From Aliidiomarina indica (GTDB lineage: Bacteria; Pseudomonadota; Gammaproteobacteria; Enterobacterales; Alteromonadaceae), in NCBI RefSeq assembly GCF_015354615.1, contig NZ_JACAVQ010000001.1, positions 434,001-498,000 on the forward strand: DNA of 64,000 bases, given 5' to 3'. A program made the translations under genes and the position numbers. A model generated the notes under the pieces. The model worked only from the letters and a program-made list of their open reading frames with translations. It was not told the DNA's origin and did no database searches. Of this stretch, positions 38,656 to 49,900 are shown in pieces. How positions within the stretch are numbered: position 1 is the stretch's first letter; every line of letters starts with the position of its first letter.

Positions 38656-39381
38656 TTATAAGTACTGATTTAGGGCACTTCCCGCTGCAAGCGGTTGGGC
38701 TTTGCCGTCAGAAAATGCGACGGCATCAAGCGTGCCTAACAAACGCATGGTTTTACCTTCAATTTTTAGCCCTGTACCTTCACGCAAAGCAATGGTTGTC
38801 GTATGCGCATTGACATGCATAAATTCGGTCAAGCGCTGAGCGCGGGTTTCACCGTGAAAGCCGGGTGGGTGTTGATCGATATAATGGGGATTGAGCTGGA
38901 ACGGAACCACCCCAAGGGCGGTGAATGAGGGCGGTTCGATAATCGGCATATCATTGGTTGTTTTTATACTCAGACCCGCAATATTCGCACCTGCGCTCCA
39001 GCCGGCGTAGGGCATACCGCCGTTAATGCGTTTACGTAACGGATCTAACAAACCATAGTGATACAGGGTGTTGAGAAGTACGAAGCTGTTGCCGCCACCA
39101 ACAATCACTCCGTCCGCTTGAGCAATTGCATCACGCGGGTTGGCGTAACTCTCGATACCACGAATATGCATGCCCATATCAGCAAGCGCGGCATTTACCC
39201 GCGCGCTATAATCGGCATACGATTGGGTCACCCCTGCATAAGGAATAAATACAATGGTTTGTGCATGGGAAAAATGGGATTTAAGCCAAAACTTACTATG
39301 CACCAAGTAATCGGAATCGCCCGCTTTTGAACTGCTCAATAGCAGTAAGTTGCGTTGATGTGACTCATGAGGTTCGGTCAT
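38656..39381 (-). CDS. pepE: Peptidase E (alpha-aspartyl dipeptidase)
   Basis: A 241-residue S51 serine peptidase that cleaves N-terminal Asp dipeptides. FIPYAGVTQSYADY, VGGGNSFVLLNTL and the nucleophile serine in GWSAGANIAG (about residue 123) match E. coli and Salmonella PepE closely, followed by TTNDMPIIEP and NPHY. The frame extends 15 codons upstream, but the chosen MTEP start better fits the family. It converges on bioD and is divergent from htpX. Confidence 0.93.
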   Translation of the reverse strand: MTEPHESHQRNLLLLSSSKAGDSDYLVHSKFWLKSHFSHAQTIVFIPYAGVTQSYADYSARVNAALADMGMHIRGIESYANPRDAIAQADGVIVGGGNSFVLLNTLYHYGLLDPLRKRINGGMPYAGWSAGANIAGLSIKTTNDMPIIEPPSFTALGVVPFQLNPHYIDQHPPGFHGETRAQRLTEFMHVNAHTTTIALREGTGLKIEGKTMRLLGTLDAVAFSDGKAQPLAAGSALNQYL

Positions 39382-39464
39382 AGAAATCGTAGGTATCCTG
39401 AATAAATTACACTGTGAAATCAGCATAACATTGCGCTAAATACGGCTCAATTGTTTCTCAAATG

Positions 39465-39493
39465 CTTGAAAAATTATTGCCAAATCCCAATAT
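39465..39493 (+). promoter_or_regulatory. Sigma-32 (heat shock) promoter for htpX
   Basis: CTTGAAA (39465-39471) and CCCAATAT (39486-39493) are 14 bp apart. This is a close match to the heat shock consensus CTTGAAA-N13/14-CCCCATNT. HtpX is a stress protease, so the fit of promoter and function is good. Confidence 0.75.
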
Positions 39494-39528
39494 TCGAAGA
39501 ATTGAACGTCCCTTAGAGGTAGTACTGT

Positions 39529-40413
39529 ATGAACCGTATCGTTTTGTTTTTGGCCACTAATTTAGCGGTAATAGTGGTTTTGAGCATCGTGCTCAATATC
39601 CTAATGGCTGTATTTGGTATTGATTTCGGTAGCTATCAAGGCTTGCTCATATTTGCTGCCTTGTTTGGCTTTGGTGGGGCGTTTATCTCACTGGCTATAT
39701 CAAAATGGATGGCAAAACGGAGTACCGGCGCACGGGTAATTGAACAGCCACGTAACGAAGCAGAGCGCTGGTTGTTAGATACCGTGTCCGCACAAGCGCG
39801 CAAAGCGGGCATTAAAATGCCAGAAGTGGCGGTTTACGATTCTCCAGAGCCTAATGCTTTTGCAACTGGCCCGAGCAAGAATAATTCGCTTGTGGCGGTT
39901 TCAACCGGCCTATTACGGTCAATGAATAAAGACGAAGTGGAAGCGGTACTTGCCCATGAAGTTAGCCATGTAGCCAATGGTGATATGGTCACTCTGACTT
40001 TGATTCAGGGCGTTGTGAATACCTTTGTGATTTTCTTGGCGCGAGTTGTGGCCGGGTTAATCAATAATGCTCTACGGGGCAATCAAGGCGGTTCGCGCAC
40101 CGGCGGTGGGGGCTTTGCTTACTTTGGCTTGGTCATTTTATTTGAAATTCTATTTGGTATGTTGGCGCAGGTTATTGTGTTTTATTTCTCGCGCCAGCGC
40201 GAATATCGTGCCGATGCGGGTGCGGCGCGTTTAGTCGGCCCGCAAAAAATGATCGCTGCACTGCGTCGCTTACAGCAAGGGCGCGAATCCCAGCTAGATG
40301 ACCGGATGATGGCATTCGGTATTAAGGGCAAGTTGTCCAGGTCTGAGTTAATGATGACACATCCACCTATTGAGAAGCGTATAGACGCGCTTCAGCAAGG
40401 ACGGTTTAAATGA
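39529..40413 (+). CDS. htpX: Heat shock membrane protease HtpX
   Basis: A 294-residue zinc metalloprotease of the inner membrane (M48B). Two N-terminal helices (about 4-25 and 32-55), the zinc motif [11 protein letters not shown] (about 143-153) and two further hydrophobic segments (about 157-175 and 195-218) match E. coli HtpX (293 aa). It helps degrade misfolded membrane proteins with FtsH. It is preceded by a sigma-32-like promoter and overlaps the next gene by 4 bp. Confidence 0.96.
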   Translation: MNRIVLFLATNLAVIVVLSIVLNILMAVFGIDFGSYQGLLIFAALFGFGGAFISLAISKWMAKRSTGARVIEQPRNEAERWLLDTVSAQARKAGIKMPEVAVYDSPEPNAFATGPSKNNSLVAVSTGLLRSMNKDEVEAVLAHEVSHVANGDMVTLTLIQGVVNTFVIFLARVVAGLINNALRGNQGGSRTGGGGFAYFGLVILFEILFGMLAQVIVFYFSRQREYRADAGAARLVGPQKMIAALRRLQQGRESQLDDRMMAFGIKGKLSRSELMMTHPPIEKRIDALQQGRFK

Positions 40414-41048
40414 TTCTGTCACTATCAGATACGCCAGCGCCGCAAATTTATCACTTGATGACGCAAACCCTGATTCCTAGGCCAATTGCCTGGGTGCTCA
40501 GTGAACATAAAGACGGGCATTTAAATTTGGCGCCGTTCAGTTATTTCACTGCGATAAGCAGCGCGCCGCCGTTATTGATGCTTTCGGTGGGGAATAAAGC
40601 AGCGGGTGAGGGCAAAGATACAAAAGTAAACATACGCCAGAATGAGCGCTTTGTGGTTCATATTCCGTCCCTAGAGCATGCCCAAGCGGTCACCGATAGT
40701 TCAAGGGCGCTTCCGGCCGATGAATCTGAGTTGCAGCTACTTGGTCTGGACACGGTTCCTTTTGAAAACTTTCCGGTACCGCGCATAGCCTCTTGCGCAA
40801 TCGCCTTTGCCTGTCGGCTGCATCACATTCATTCAATACCAGGGGCGCCACAAGATCTTATTTTTGGTGAGATTGAGCACGTGTATATGGATGATGCAGT
40901 TGCGCAGAGTACCCTGCATAAAAAATCCGATGGTACTGAAACAGAGCGGCTCACAGTGGATGCCATGAAAGTTAATCCGTTATCACGCTTAGGGGCTGAT
41001 CAATACGGTAGTTTAGGCACGGTTTTGACGGTTCCGCGGCCAAAATAA
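40410..41048 (+). CDS. Flavin reductase-like FMN-binding protein
   Basis: A 212-residue protein with a flavin reductase split-barrel domain. RPIAWVLSE (about 24-32), [24 protein letters not shown] (about 38-61) and NERFVVHI carry the FMN-contact pattern, and ATG/stop overlap couples it to htpX. Family members reduce flavins or act on unknown substrates, so the exact reaction is not assignable. A short terminator follows. Confidence 0.8.
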   Translation: MILSLSDTPAPQIYHLMTQTLIPRPIAWVLSEHKDGHLNLAPFSYFTAISSAPPLLMLSVGNKAAGEGKDTKVNIRQNERFVVHIPSLEHAQAVTDSSRALPADESELQLLGLDTVPFENFPVPRIASCAIAFACRLHHIHSIPGAPQDLIFGEIEHVYMDDAVAQSTLHKKSDGTETERLTVDAMKVNPLSRLGADQYGSLGTVLTVPRPK

Positions 41049-41053
41049 AAAAT

Positions 41054-41075
41054 CGCTTGGGTTAAGCGCTTTTTT
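41054..41075 (+). terminator. Terminator after htpX-flavin reductase operon
   Basis: A 5-bp stem (41054-41058 with 41064-41068) is preceded by an A-rich run and followed by CTTTTTT. The short stem makes it moderate in strength. Confidence 0.6.
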
Positions 41076-41229
41076 CCCGGCATTTTGCGTTGCATTCCTC
41101 ACGCCTGCTCTATACATTTAAGAGTCTTAGATTAATTTGCTTGGAAAGCCCTTGAGTACATTCTTTTGCTTCGCATTGAAAGCAGGGCCCGTATTCAGCT
41201 TTTCTTCATGAAGTAACGAGGAAAAACGA

Positions 41230-42588
41230 ATGAAATGGACTCCCGATAGCTGGCGACAATTCCCCATCCAGCAACAGCCCAACTATGCTGATAAAGACGC
41301 ATTGGCCGAAGTTGAGCAACAACTCAAGCAATATCCGCCTTTGGTGTTTGCTGAGGAAATTCGTCGTTTACAAGAGCACCTAGGGGATGTTTGCCAAGGC
41401 CGTGGCTTTCTACTGCAGGGCGGTGATTGTGCGGAATCGTTCCGAGATTTCACCGCACCGAAAATTCGCGACACCTTTAAAGTCATGCTGCAAATGGCCA
41501 TCGTGCTTACTTTTGCCGGCTCCGTTCCGGTGACTAAAGTGGCGCGCATGGCAGGGCAATTTGCGAAACCCCGTTCAAGTGATCTTGAAACCATCGGTGG
41601 CGTATCCTTACCGAGCTATCGCGGCGATATTATAAATGGCGCAGAATTTACCCCAGAAGCCCGTGAGCCTGATCCTAAGCGGATGTTTACTGCTTATCAT
41701 CATTCAGCTGCAACGCTTAACTTACTGCGTGCTTTCGCTCAAGGTGGTTTCGCCGATCTGCACAAAGTACACAAGTGGAATATGGGCTTTATCGCTGCCA
41801 ATCCGATGAAGGAAAAGTATCAAAAAGTGTCAGAGCGCATTGAAGAAGCATTGCGCTTTATGGAAGTGTTGGGCATTACTGCTGAGACGCACCCAACTAT
41901 TCATGAGACCGAGTTATTTACCTCCCATGAGGCCTTGTTGTTGCCTTATGAGGAAGCATTGACCCGTACTGATAGCTTAACGGGTTTACCCTACAATTGT
42001 TCGGCTCATATGGTGTGGATGGGGGAACGGACACGTCAACTCGATCATGCTCACGTCGAGTTTTTCCGGGGTATTCATAACCCCATTGGCGTAAAAATTG
42101 GACCTAAGGCGACTGCTGATGAGCTCATGGCGATAATCGATGCGCTCAATCCTAATAACGTGCCGGGTCGCCTGACCCTGATCACGCGTATGGGGGCGGA
42201 TAACTTAGCCGAAAACCTTCCGCCATTGATTCGTCGCGTTCAAGCAGAAGGGCGCCACGTAGTTTGGTCAAGCGATCCGATGCACGGCAATACCATGAAA
42301 GCGGATAACGGTTACAAAACTCGTAACTTTGATGCGATCATCCGGGAAATTCGGCAATTCTTTGCTATACACCAAGCAGAAGGCAGCCATGCGGGCGGCA
42401 TTCACTTAGAAATGACCGGGGAAAATGTTACTGAATGCACTGGCGGTGCCTACCAAATCTCCGAAAACGATCTCGAGCAGCGTTATTTAACCCAATGCGA
42501 TCCTCGCTTGAATGCGGATCAAGTATTGGAGTTGGCGTTTTTGGTGTCAGAGACCTTAACCCGCGCTCGTCATGGCAAAAGTGTGTAA
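41230..42588 (+). CDS. 3-deoxy-7-phosphoheptulonate synthase, class II (plant type)
   Basis: A 452-residue DAHP synthase of class II, the first enzyme of the shikimate pathway, joining PEP and erythrose 4-phosphate. WTPDSWR at the start, [11 protein letters not shown] (about 60-70), [25 protein letters not shown] and SDPMHGNT near 355 are diagnostic. It is unlike the short class I AroF/G/H of E. coli. The 180-bp gap upstream has a candidate TTGCAT-N15-TATACA promoter (41090-41116) and no obvious leader peptide. A strong terminator follows. PEP synthase lies 2 kb further on. Confidence 0.95.
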   Translation: MKWTPDSWRQFPIQQQPNYADKDALAEVEQQLKQYPPLVFAEEIRRLQEHLGDVCQGRGFLLQGGDCAESFRDFTAPKIRDTFKVMLQMAIVLTFAGSVPVTKVARMAGQFAKPRSSDLETIGGVSLPSYRGDIINGAEFTPEAREPDPKRMFTAYHHSAATLNLLRAFAQGGFADLHKVHKWNMGFIAANPMKEKYQKVSERIEEALRFMEVLGITAETHPTIHETELFTSHEALLLPYEEALTRTDSLTGLPYNCSAHMVWMGERTRQLDHAHVEFFRGIHNPIGVKIGPKATADELMAIIDALNPNNVPGRLTLITRMGADNLAENLPPLIRRVQAEGRHVVWSSDPMHGNTMKADNGYKTRNFDAIIREIRQFFAIHQAEGSHAGGIHLEMTGENVTECTGGAYQISENDLEQRYLTQCDPRLNADQVLELAFLVSETLTRARHGKSV

Positions 42589-42638
42589 CCGATGCTAGTC
42601 AATTGACGTTTTAATATGCGATAATAAGCACATTGTAT

Positions 42639-42664
42639 AGACAGGCTTTCGAGCCTGTCTTTTC
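42639..42664 (+). terminator. Intrinsic terminator after the DAHP synthase gene
   Basis: A perfect 9-bp stem (42639-42647 with 42652-42660) capped by a stable TTCG tetraloop and followed by TTT. Confidence 0.8.
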
Positions 42665-42761
42665 GTAGGTTTGATAGGGCCATTTGGCTTTTATCAAGGT
42701 TATTCCTGCAGTCGAACGTGGTTTGCTCGTCGTACTGGCAGTGGAAACAGGAGTTCGTTCC

Positions 42762-43559
42762 ATGTCTAAGCAAGTTCATCAATTTTTTGAAAACCTCTGG
42801 CAAGACTATATCCAGCGCACACCTTCAGCTGACAAAGTTCATCAGGTGTTGGGGCAAGGGCATTCAATCATTAATGATCATGTCGCTTTTCGTACTTTTA
42901 ACTTGGCGCCGGTGAATCTTGAAGCCCTGACTAAAATTATCGAGAGTATGGGATACTTTGCCAATGGTGATTATGAGTTCACCGAGAAAAAGTTACGGGC
43001 AAAACATTTTGAGCACGCAGATCCAAGCTTACCCAAAGTGTTTGTCAGTGAGTTGCTGGTGGAAGAGTTTTCCCCTGAGGTACAAGACATAATTCAGCGA
43101 ATGGTTACCGGTATTGACGCCACGCACGTCACTGAGCCTGCCTTTTTATACTCGGGAACCCATTGGGATATCACTTATGCTGAGTATCAGCAGCTTCTCG
43201 CAGAGAGTGAATATGCGGCATGGATGAGTGCATTTGGCTTCTGCGCCAACCACTTTACCGTGAGTGTGAATGCATTACCTGGCTATAGCACCCTAGAAAG
43301 TGTGAATGCCAAGCTCAAAGATGCTGGCTTTACCCTTAATAGCTCCGGGGGCGAAATTAAAGGCTCTCCTGAAGTGTATCTAGAGCAGTCTTCAACTATG
43401 GCGGATCATGCGGAAGTGCGTTTTAAAGATAAAGCAGCCCGCATCCCGAGCTGCTTCTATGAATTTGCCAAGCGTTATGAATTAGCGCCAGGTAAACTTT
43501 ACACAGGCTTTGTTGCCGCCTCCGCCGATAAGATATTTGAGAGTACCCACAGCAAATAA
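42762..43559 (+). CDS. DUF1338-family protein (2-oxoadipate dioxygenase/decarboxylase-like)
   Basis: A 265-residue protein of the DUF1338 family. The conserved HVAFRTFN (His40) and the SELLVEEFSPEV segment are visible; the fold is a vicinal-oxygen-chelate-like metal enzyme. A characterised relative, Pseudomonas HglS, turns 2-oxoadipate into D-2-hydroxyglutarate in lysine breakdown. This protein is much shorter than HglS or E. coli YdcJ (about 450 aa), so identity of function is not secure. The frame extends 26 codons upstream, but the chosen ATG follows AGGAG. A YdiJ-type dehydrogenase, which could use the product, lies 3.4 kb away. Confidence 0.75.
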   Translation: MSKQVHQFFENLWQDYIQRTPSADKVHQVLGQGHSIINDHVAFRTFNLAPVNLEALTKIIESMGYFANGDYEFTEKKLRAKHFEHADPSLPKVFVSELLVEEFSPEVQDIIQRMVTGIDATHVTEPAFLYSGTHWDITYAEYQQLLAESEYAAWMSAFGFCANHFTVSVNALPGYSTLESVNAKLKDAGFTLNSSGGEIKGSPEVYLEQSSTMADHAEVRFKDKAARIPSCFYEFAKRYELAPGKLYTGFVAASADKIFESTHSK

Positions 43560-43566
43560 CGGTTTT

Positions 43567-44373
43567 TTAATAACGATGCCGTTTTAGGTTTGCTGTGGTC
43601 ATAATCTTCGCGGCAATCTCCTCAACCGATGCATAGGTCGAGTTAAGATAGGGGATTGCCTCGCGACGATACAAGGCTTCAATTTCTGCTATTTCAAATT
43701 CACACTGTTTCTGAGACGCATAGCGGGAGCCGGCGCGCCGCGCTTCCCGAATACTTTGTAAACGGTCAGGATCAATGGTGAGACCAAATAACTTATGACG
43801 ATGCATTTTTAAATCATAAGTAAGCTCTAAGTTATCCATGTCATCTTCGGTAATCGGGTAGTTCGCAGCCTTAATACCGTATTGCAACGCCAAATATAGA
43901 CAGGTGGGTGTTTTCCCCGTTCGCGATGCGCCAATTAAAATGATATCAGCTTCCCCATAGTTACGTGTGGTTACTCCATCATCGTTCTCGAGTGTGTAGT
44001 TAATGGCATCAATCCGAAAATTGTAATCGGCACTTATGCCGTGAGTGCGGTTCGTTTTCGGTTGCGCTTCAACCCCAAGCTCGGCTTGCACAGGAGCGAC
44101 GTAATGGTCGAGAAAGTCGTAACTAACACCTTCACTTTTAACAATAATGCGCTTAATACCCGGATTAACGAAGGTGTGAAATATCAAGGGACGTTCGCCC
44201 GTCTCTGCATAAGACTGATTAATTTCCTCGACTGCTCTTAGCGCCTTATCCTCATCATCGATAAAAGGCAGCGTTTTGTGCTGAAACGTCACTGGAAACA
44301 GCGACAATATCGCGTGCCCAAAGGTTTCTGAGGTCAGTGCGGTACCGTCTGAAATGTAATAAGCTGTGCGCAT
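43567..44373 (-). CDS. ppsR: PEP synthase regulatory protein (kinase/pyrophosphorylase)
   Basis: A 268-residue DUF299 bifunctional enzyme that inactivates PpsA by ADP-dependent phosphorylation of a threonine and reactivates it by phosphorolysis. The start [23 protein letters not shown] and the P-loop [10 protein letters not shown] (about 145-154) are diagnostic. An upstream in-frame ATG is ignored because the family begins at this one. It is divergent from ppsA, its target, with a 148-bp shared promoter region. Confidence 0.95.
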   Translation of the reverse strand: MRTAYYISDGTALTSETFGHAILSLFPVTFQHKTLPFIDDEDKALRAVEEINQSYAETGERPLIFHTFVNPGIKRIIVKSEGVSYDFLDHYVAPVQAELGVEAQPKTNRTHGISADYNFRIDAINYTLENDDGVTTRNYGEADIILIGASRTGKTPTCLYLALQYGIKAANYPITEDDMDNLELTYDLKMHRHKLFGLTIDPDRLQSIREARRAGSRYASQKQCEFEIAEIEALYRREAIPYLNSTYASVEEIAAKIMTTANLKRHRY

Positions 44374-44406
44374 AAGAAAATGTTCTCTTAGAAAGTGACA
44401 CAAATG

Positions 44407-44435
44407 TTAACTTGTTCGGCAGGGATGTGTAAAAT
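44407..44435 (+). promoter_or_regulatory. ppsA promoter candidate
   Basis: TTAACT (44407-44412) and TAAAAT (44430-44435) are 17 bp apart, about 87 bp before the GTG start of ppsA. Confidence 0.5.
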
Positions 44436-44521
44436 AACCTTCGTTGTAGCCCTCGTGGTTGCGTTTTGAATGCAGCAAGCTAGCCCAACCCTCAACCTTA
44501 CAAATGGAAAAGGATTACACC

Positions 44522-46891
44522 GTGCAAGATTACGTACTTTGGTATGAAGAACTCGGTATGAACGATGTGAATCGAGTGGGTGGTAAAAATGCCTCACTCG
44601 GTGAAATGATTAGTAACCTTGCCGGTCTTGGTGTTACTGTTCCCGGCGGTTTCGCGACCACCTCCCATGCCTTCAATACCTTCCTCGAGCAAAGTGGCCT
44701 CAACGCAAAAATTTATGAAGTCCTCGACGATCTAGATGTCGATGATGTAAAGGCATTGGCAGTTGCTGGCGCGAATATTCGCCAGTGGATTATCGACACG
44801 CCATTCACATCCGAACTGGATGCCGCTATTCGCTCATCTTACGCGAAGCTTAGCGGCGGCGATGACGAGACAAGCTTTGCGGTTCGCAGTTCGGCAACCG
44901 CTGAGGATATGCCTGATGCGTCCTTCGCAGGGCAGCAAGAAACCTTTCTGAATGTGAAAGGCATTGATGCCATCATGGAAGCAATCAAACACGTCTTCGC
45001 ATCGCTCTTCAATGATCGTGCCATTTCCTATCGGGTGCACCAGGGCTATGACCATCGCGGCGTCGCGTTATCGGCAGGCGTTCAGCGCATGGTTCGCAGT
45101 GATCTCGCGTCATCGGGTGTCATGTTTTCCATCGATACCGAATCTGGTTTCGACCAAGTTGTGTTTATTACCTCGTCTTATGGCTTAGGCGAAATGGTTG
45201 TGCAGGGGGCTGTAAATCCTGACGAGTTTCATGTTCACAAGCCTACATTGGCGGCAGGGCGGCCTGCAGTAATTCGCCGCACCATGGGGTCTAAAAAGAT
45301 TGAAATGGTGTATGCCGAATCGCAGGAGCACGGCAAGCAAGTAACGATTCAGGATGTTGATGTGACGCGCGCTCGGGCGTTTTCAATTTCCAATGATGAA
45401 GTGATGGAACTTGCTCGCCAAGCTGTCACGATTGAAAAGCATTATGGCCGCCCGATGGATATTGAGTGGGCCAAAGATGGGCTTGATGGCAAGCTGTATA
45501 TCGTGCAAGCGCGTCCCGAAACCGTTCGTTCCAATGAAAACTCCAATAGTATTGAACGTTTTAATCTTAAAGCGCAATCAGACGTGATCACGACGGGTCG
45601 CGCGATTGGCCAAAAGATCGGAGCGGGCAAGGCTCGGGTACTCAGTTCCATTGCGGAAATGGATCAAGTTCAAGCAGGGGACGTTCTTGTCACTGATATG
45701 ACAGATCCAGATTGGGAGCCCATTATGAAGCGGGCTGCTGCGATTGTTACGAATCGCGGCGGTCGCACCTGTCATGCGGCAATCATTGCCCGTGAGCTAG
45801 GTATTCCAGCGATCGTTGGCTGTAGTGACGCAACCAAGGCTATTGTGGATGGTGAGCCAGTTACCATTAGTTGCGCTGAAGGTGATACCGGCATGGTTTA
45901 TCGTGGCCTATTAGAATTTGAGGTGACCCAGTCGGAAGTGGGAAACATGCCACCGTTACCGCTCAAGATTATGCAAAACGTGGGCAACCCAGATCGGGCT
46001 TTCGACTTTGCTCGGCTGCCGCACGCCGGGGTTGGTCTCGCCCGTCTGGAGTTTATTATCAATCGAATGATTGGTGTGCATCCAAAAGCGTTATTACATT
46101 TTGATGATCAGACGCCAGAACTCCAAGCCTTAATTAAAGAAACGATCGCAGGCTATGAGAATCCAAAAGAGTTCTACATTCAGCGCTTGGTAGAAGGCAT
46201 TGCCACCATTGGTGCATCATTTGCACCTGAGCGGGTGATTGTGCGGATGTCTGACTTTAAATCGAATGAATATGCCAATTTAATTGGTGGACGCCAGTAT
46301 GAACCGGAAGAAGAGAATCCTATGTTAGGTTTCCGGGGCGCTTCCCGTTACTTGTCGAGTGATTTCGTGGAATGTTTTGCCCTAGAGTGCGAGGCTATTA
46401 AACGGGTTCGTAACGATATGGGACTGACGAACGTGGAGATTATGATTCCATTCGTACGCACGCTTGATGAAGGGCGCAAGGTGATCGATTTACTTGCTAA
46501 GCACGGACTGCGTAAGGGTGAGAATGGCCTGCGGGTGATTATGATGTGCGAATTACCCTCCAATGCCGTGTTGGCCGATCAATTCTTAGATATTTTCGAT
46601 GGGTTCTCGATTGGTTCGAACGATTTAACCCAATTAACCCTGGGCCTTGACCGTGATTCTGGTCTTATCGCTCACTTATTCGACGAGCGTGATCCTGCGG
46701 TGAAAGCCTTGTTAGAAATGGCCATTCAAACGGCTAAGAAACGGGGCAAATACGTCGGGATTTGTGGTCAGGGTCCGTCTGATCATCCAGATTTTGCCCA
46801 GTGGCTTGTGGATCAAGGTATTGATTCTGTATCCCTGAATCCTGACACTGTGGTGGATACGTGGCTTTATTTGAGTAAACACGTGCAGTAA
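44522..46891 (+). CDS. ppsA: Phosphoenolpyruvate synthase
   Basis: A 789-residue enzyme (792 in E. coli) that makes PEP from pyruvate and ATP in gluconeogenesis. The N-terminal ATP-binding domain begins [19 protein letters not shown]. The phosphorylated histidine is in [14 protein letters not shown] (about 430), and the C-terminal catalytic Cys is in [11 protein letters not shown]. The start is uncertain: the GTG used here has AAGGA at 7-nt spacing, while an ATG at 44504 would add six residues. Divergent ppsR encodes its regulator. Confidence 0.96.
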   Translation: MQDYVLWYEELGMNDVNRVGGKNASLGEMISNLAGLGVTVPGGFATTSHAFNTFLEQSGLNAKIYEVLDDLDVDDVKALAVAGANIRQWIIDTPFTSELDAAIRSSYAKLSGGDDETSFAVRSSATAEDMPDASFAGQQETFLNVKGIDAIMEAIKHVFASLFNDRAISYRVHQGYDHRGVALSAGVQRMVRSDLASSGVMFSIDTESGFDQVVFITSSYGLGEMVVQGAVNPDEFHVHKPTLAAGRPAVIRRTMGSKKIEMVYAESQEHGKQVTIQDVDVTRARAFSISNDEVMELARQAVTIEKHYGRPMDIEWAKDGLDGKLYIVQARPETVRSNENSNSIERFNLKAQSDVITTGRAIGQKIGAGKARVLSSIAEMDQVQAGDVLVTDMTDPDWEPIMKRAAAIVTNRGGRTCHAAIIARELGIPAIVGCSDATKAIVDGEPVTISCAEGDTGMVYRGLLEFEVTQSEVGNMPPLPLKIMQNVGNPDRAFDFARLPHAGVGLARLEFIINRMIGVHPKALLHFDDQTPELQALIKETIAGYENPKEFYIQRLVEGIATIGASFAPERVIVRMSDFKSNEYANLIGGRQYEPEEENPMLGFRGASRYLSSDFVECFALECEAIKRVRNDMGLTNVEIMIPFVRTLDEGRKVIDLLAKHGLRKGENGLRVIMMCELPSNAVLADQFLDIFDGFSIGSNDLTQLTLGLDRDSGLIAHLFDERDPAVKALLEMAIQTAKKRGKYVGICGQGPSDHPDFAQWLVDQGIDSVSLNPDTVVDTWLYLSKHVQ

Positions 46892-46904
46892 CTTTTCAAC
46901 AAAG

Positions 46905-46921
46905 GGGGCAATCAGTGCCCC
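46905..46921 (+). terminator. Weak terminator or attenuator hairpin between ppsA and ydiJ-like gene
   Basis: A 6-bp GC-rich stem (46905-46910 with 46916-46921) is followed by only TTATAG. Partial read-through into the next gene is likely. Confidence 0.4.
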
Positions 46922-46948
46922 TTATAGCAGTACATGAGGTGCGCGCGA

Positions 46949-49900
46949 GTGAGCAAAACGCTTACGACGATTTCTCCTGACGATGCCGTGGTGGCTGCAA
47001 CGCACCCTTATTTAGATGCGTTACGAAAATCCGGATTTATCGGAGACATTGATGTGTCCTACAGTGGTCGCTTAATTGCGGCCACGGATAACAGTATCTA
47101 TCAGCAGCTTCCTCAAGCGGTTCTTTATCCACGCAGTCAGCGTGATGTAGCCTGTGCATTGAAAGTTGCTCAGCAAAAAGCCTTTCGCCATATTCGCTTT
47201 GCGCCACGGGGTGGCGGTACAGGCACTAATGGGCAGTCATTAACGCCAGGGATTGTCATTGATCTCAGCCGTTATCTCACCCGTGTTCTCGAGGTTAACC
47301 TGAAAGAAGGCTGGGCTCGTGTTGAAGCAGGCATCGTCAAAGATGCATTGAATGCGGAATTGGCGGCCCATGGCTATTTTTTCGCACCCGATACATCCAC
47401 CAGTAACCGCTGTACCATCGGCGGCATGGTTGCCACCGATGCGTCAGGCCAAGGTTCACTTGTATATGGGAAAACAAGCGATCACGTATTGGCCCTTCGC
47501 GGTTTTCTTGCCAATGGCGATGAAATACGTACAGCACCGATGCCACTTAGCGACGCTGAGAAGATGGCGGAAGGCGAGAGCGCCGTTGCTGAAATTTATC
47601 GCCAAGTCATTGCAAGCTGCGTGGGTATGCGAGATGCAATCAAGGCTAAATTCCCGCCGCTTAATCGATTTTTAACGGGTTATGATCTGGCGCATGCTTA
47701 CGATGAGACCAGCAATAGCATCGATATCGGTCGCCTAATATGTGGTGCAGAAGGCACCTTAGCGGTGGTCACTGAGTGCAAGCTCAACATCACCCCGTTG
47801 CCCACCTTCAAGGTGTTAGTGAACGTAAAGTACCAAGATTTTCAAGCGGCACTGCGGCACGCTCCTAGTTTAGTGGCGGCGCAAGCAACCTCGGTTGAAA
47901 CCATCGATAGCAACGTTCTTGATCTTGCCCGCAGCGACGTGGTCTGGAATGAAGTAAAAGATTTGCTGACAGATGTTCCACCGTACCGAATGGATGGCAT
48001 CAATATTCTCGAGTTTACTGGGACCACCCAGCAGGAAATAGGCGGTAAACTAAAGCGCCTTTGTACTGAACTTGATCAATTGGATCCCCACAGAACAGGT
48101 GTGATTGGTTATCAAATCTGTCGTGAAGCGAGCAGCATCGAGAAAATCTACAGTATGCGCAAAAAGGCAGTGGGTTTGCTGGGTGCGACTCAAGGCAAAG
48201 CCAAACCCGTTGCCTTTGTGGAAGATACCGCGGTTCCCCCAGAGCATCTTGCTGATTACATCATGGAGTTTCGCGCTATTCTCGACCGGTATGGGCTCAC
48301 CTACGGCATGTTTGGCCATGTCGATGCGGGCGTGTTACACGTACGTCCGGCATTAAACATGCAACGCCCAGAAAGTGTTCAATTGATTCGTGACGTTAGC
48401 GACGAGGTCGTGGCATTAACAGCGCGTTTCGGTGGTTTAATGTGGGGTGAGCATGGCAAAGGATTTCGCTCCGAATATGGCCCCGAGTTTTTTGGCGAAG
48501 CACTGTTTGCGGAGTTACGCAAAATCAAAGGGGCGTTTGATCCGCGAAATCAATTAAACCCCGGTAAGATTTGTACACCGATTAAACGTGATGAATCGTT
48601 AGTCACCATTGAAGGCCCATTGCGGGGAACCTTCGATCGCGAAATTCCCGAAAACACACAAGCGCAATTCCAAGGCGTGATGGATTGCAATGGCAATGGC
48701 CTGTGCTTTAACTTTGATGCCGACGCTACCATGTGTCCTTCTTATCGGGCTACTGGTGATCGTCGTTATTCCCCTAAAGGCAGAGCGACCTTGCTGCGGG
48801 AATGGTTGCGCTTGCATAGTGCGCAGGAAACGCCGCCGTCTTTTGCTGCTCAATCTAGCCGCAAAGAACCGGGTATGTTGGCGAATATGTGGTTAGCAAA
48901 AGCACAGGGTGACGATTTTAACCATGAAGTGCGTGAAGCCTTGGACAATTGTTTAGCCTGCAAAGCATGTAGCAGCCAGTGCCCGGTAAAAGTAGATATT
49001 CCAAGTCACCGCTCATTGTTTTACAGCCTCTATCACACTCGTTTTAAGCGACCCTTAAAAGATTTCGTGGTGCAACGAAGCGAGGGAAGCGTGGTAAGGT
49101 TCGCGCGCTTCCCGCGGATAGCGAATCTATTCTTGCAAAACCCACTGACACGCTGGTTGCAAAAGGTGGGGATTGGCTATCAAGATACGCCGCGATTCTC
49201 AGTTCCATCGTTGCGAACGCACTGCCAATTATTGCAAGTGATGTCTTTTACGCAGGCGCAACAGAAGCTCGATAGTGGGCAGTGGGATCCTGAATCCCAT
49301 GTGTTTATTGTTCAAGATGCTTATACCTCGGCGTTTGACGCTCAGGTTGTTGCTGACTTTGCCCAGGTGGCGCGAAAATTAGGCAAAGAACCCGTGTTGC
49401 TGCCGTTCATTGAGAATGGCAAGGCGGCGCATGTGAAGGGCTTTCTGCGGAGTTTTTATAAAAAAGCCGAAGGAGCAAGTACGTTTTATGGGCAGGTGCA
49501 GCGCCAGTTTAAGTCACCTTTAGTCGCCATGGACGCTGCAAGTGGCTTAGTATTCCGGGATGAGTATCGCAAGCTCGGTGTAGCCCATGCGAATGAATTT
49601 GATGTGCAACTGATGCATGAATGGTTGCTTACTCATGCAGACGCACTCGCGGCCAAAGCGACGAACAAGCATGCACAGTCGGTGCGGGTACTGGTACATT
49701 GTACTGAGCAATCGATGCTTGCGAATAGTCGAACGGAATGGCGTCAGATCTTGTCGAACTTGGGATATGAAGCGCAGGCGCCTGCGGTGGGTTGTTGCGG
49801 CATGGCGGGCACTTTTGGCCACGAACGTATCCATCAAGAGACAAGCAAGCAGCTTTGGGACATGAGTTGGCAGCCGAAAATAGCGGCGCAAGGGCAGGGA

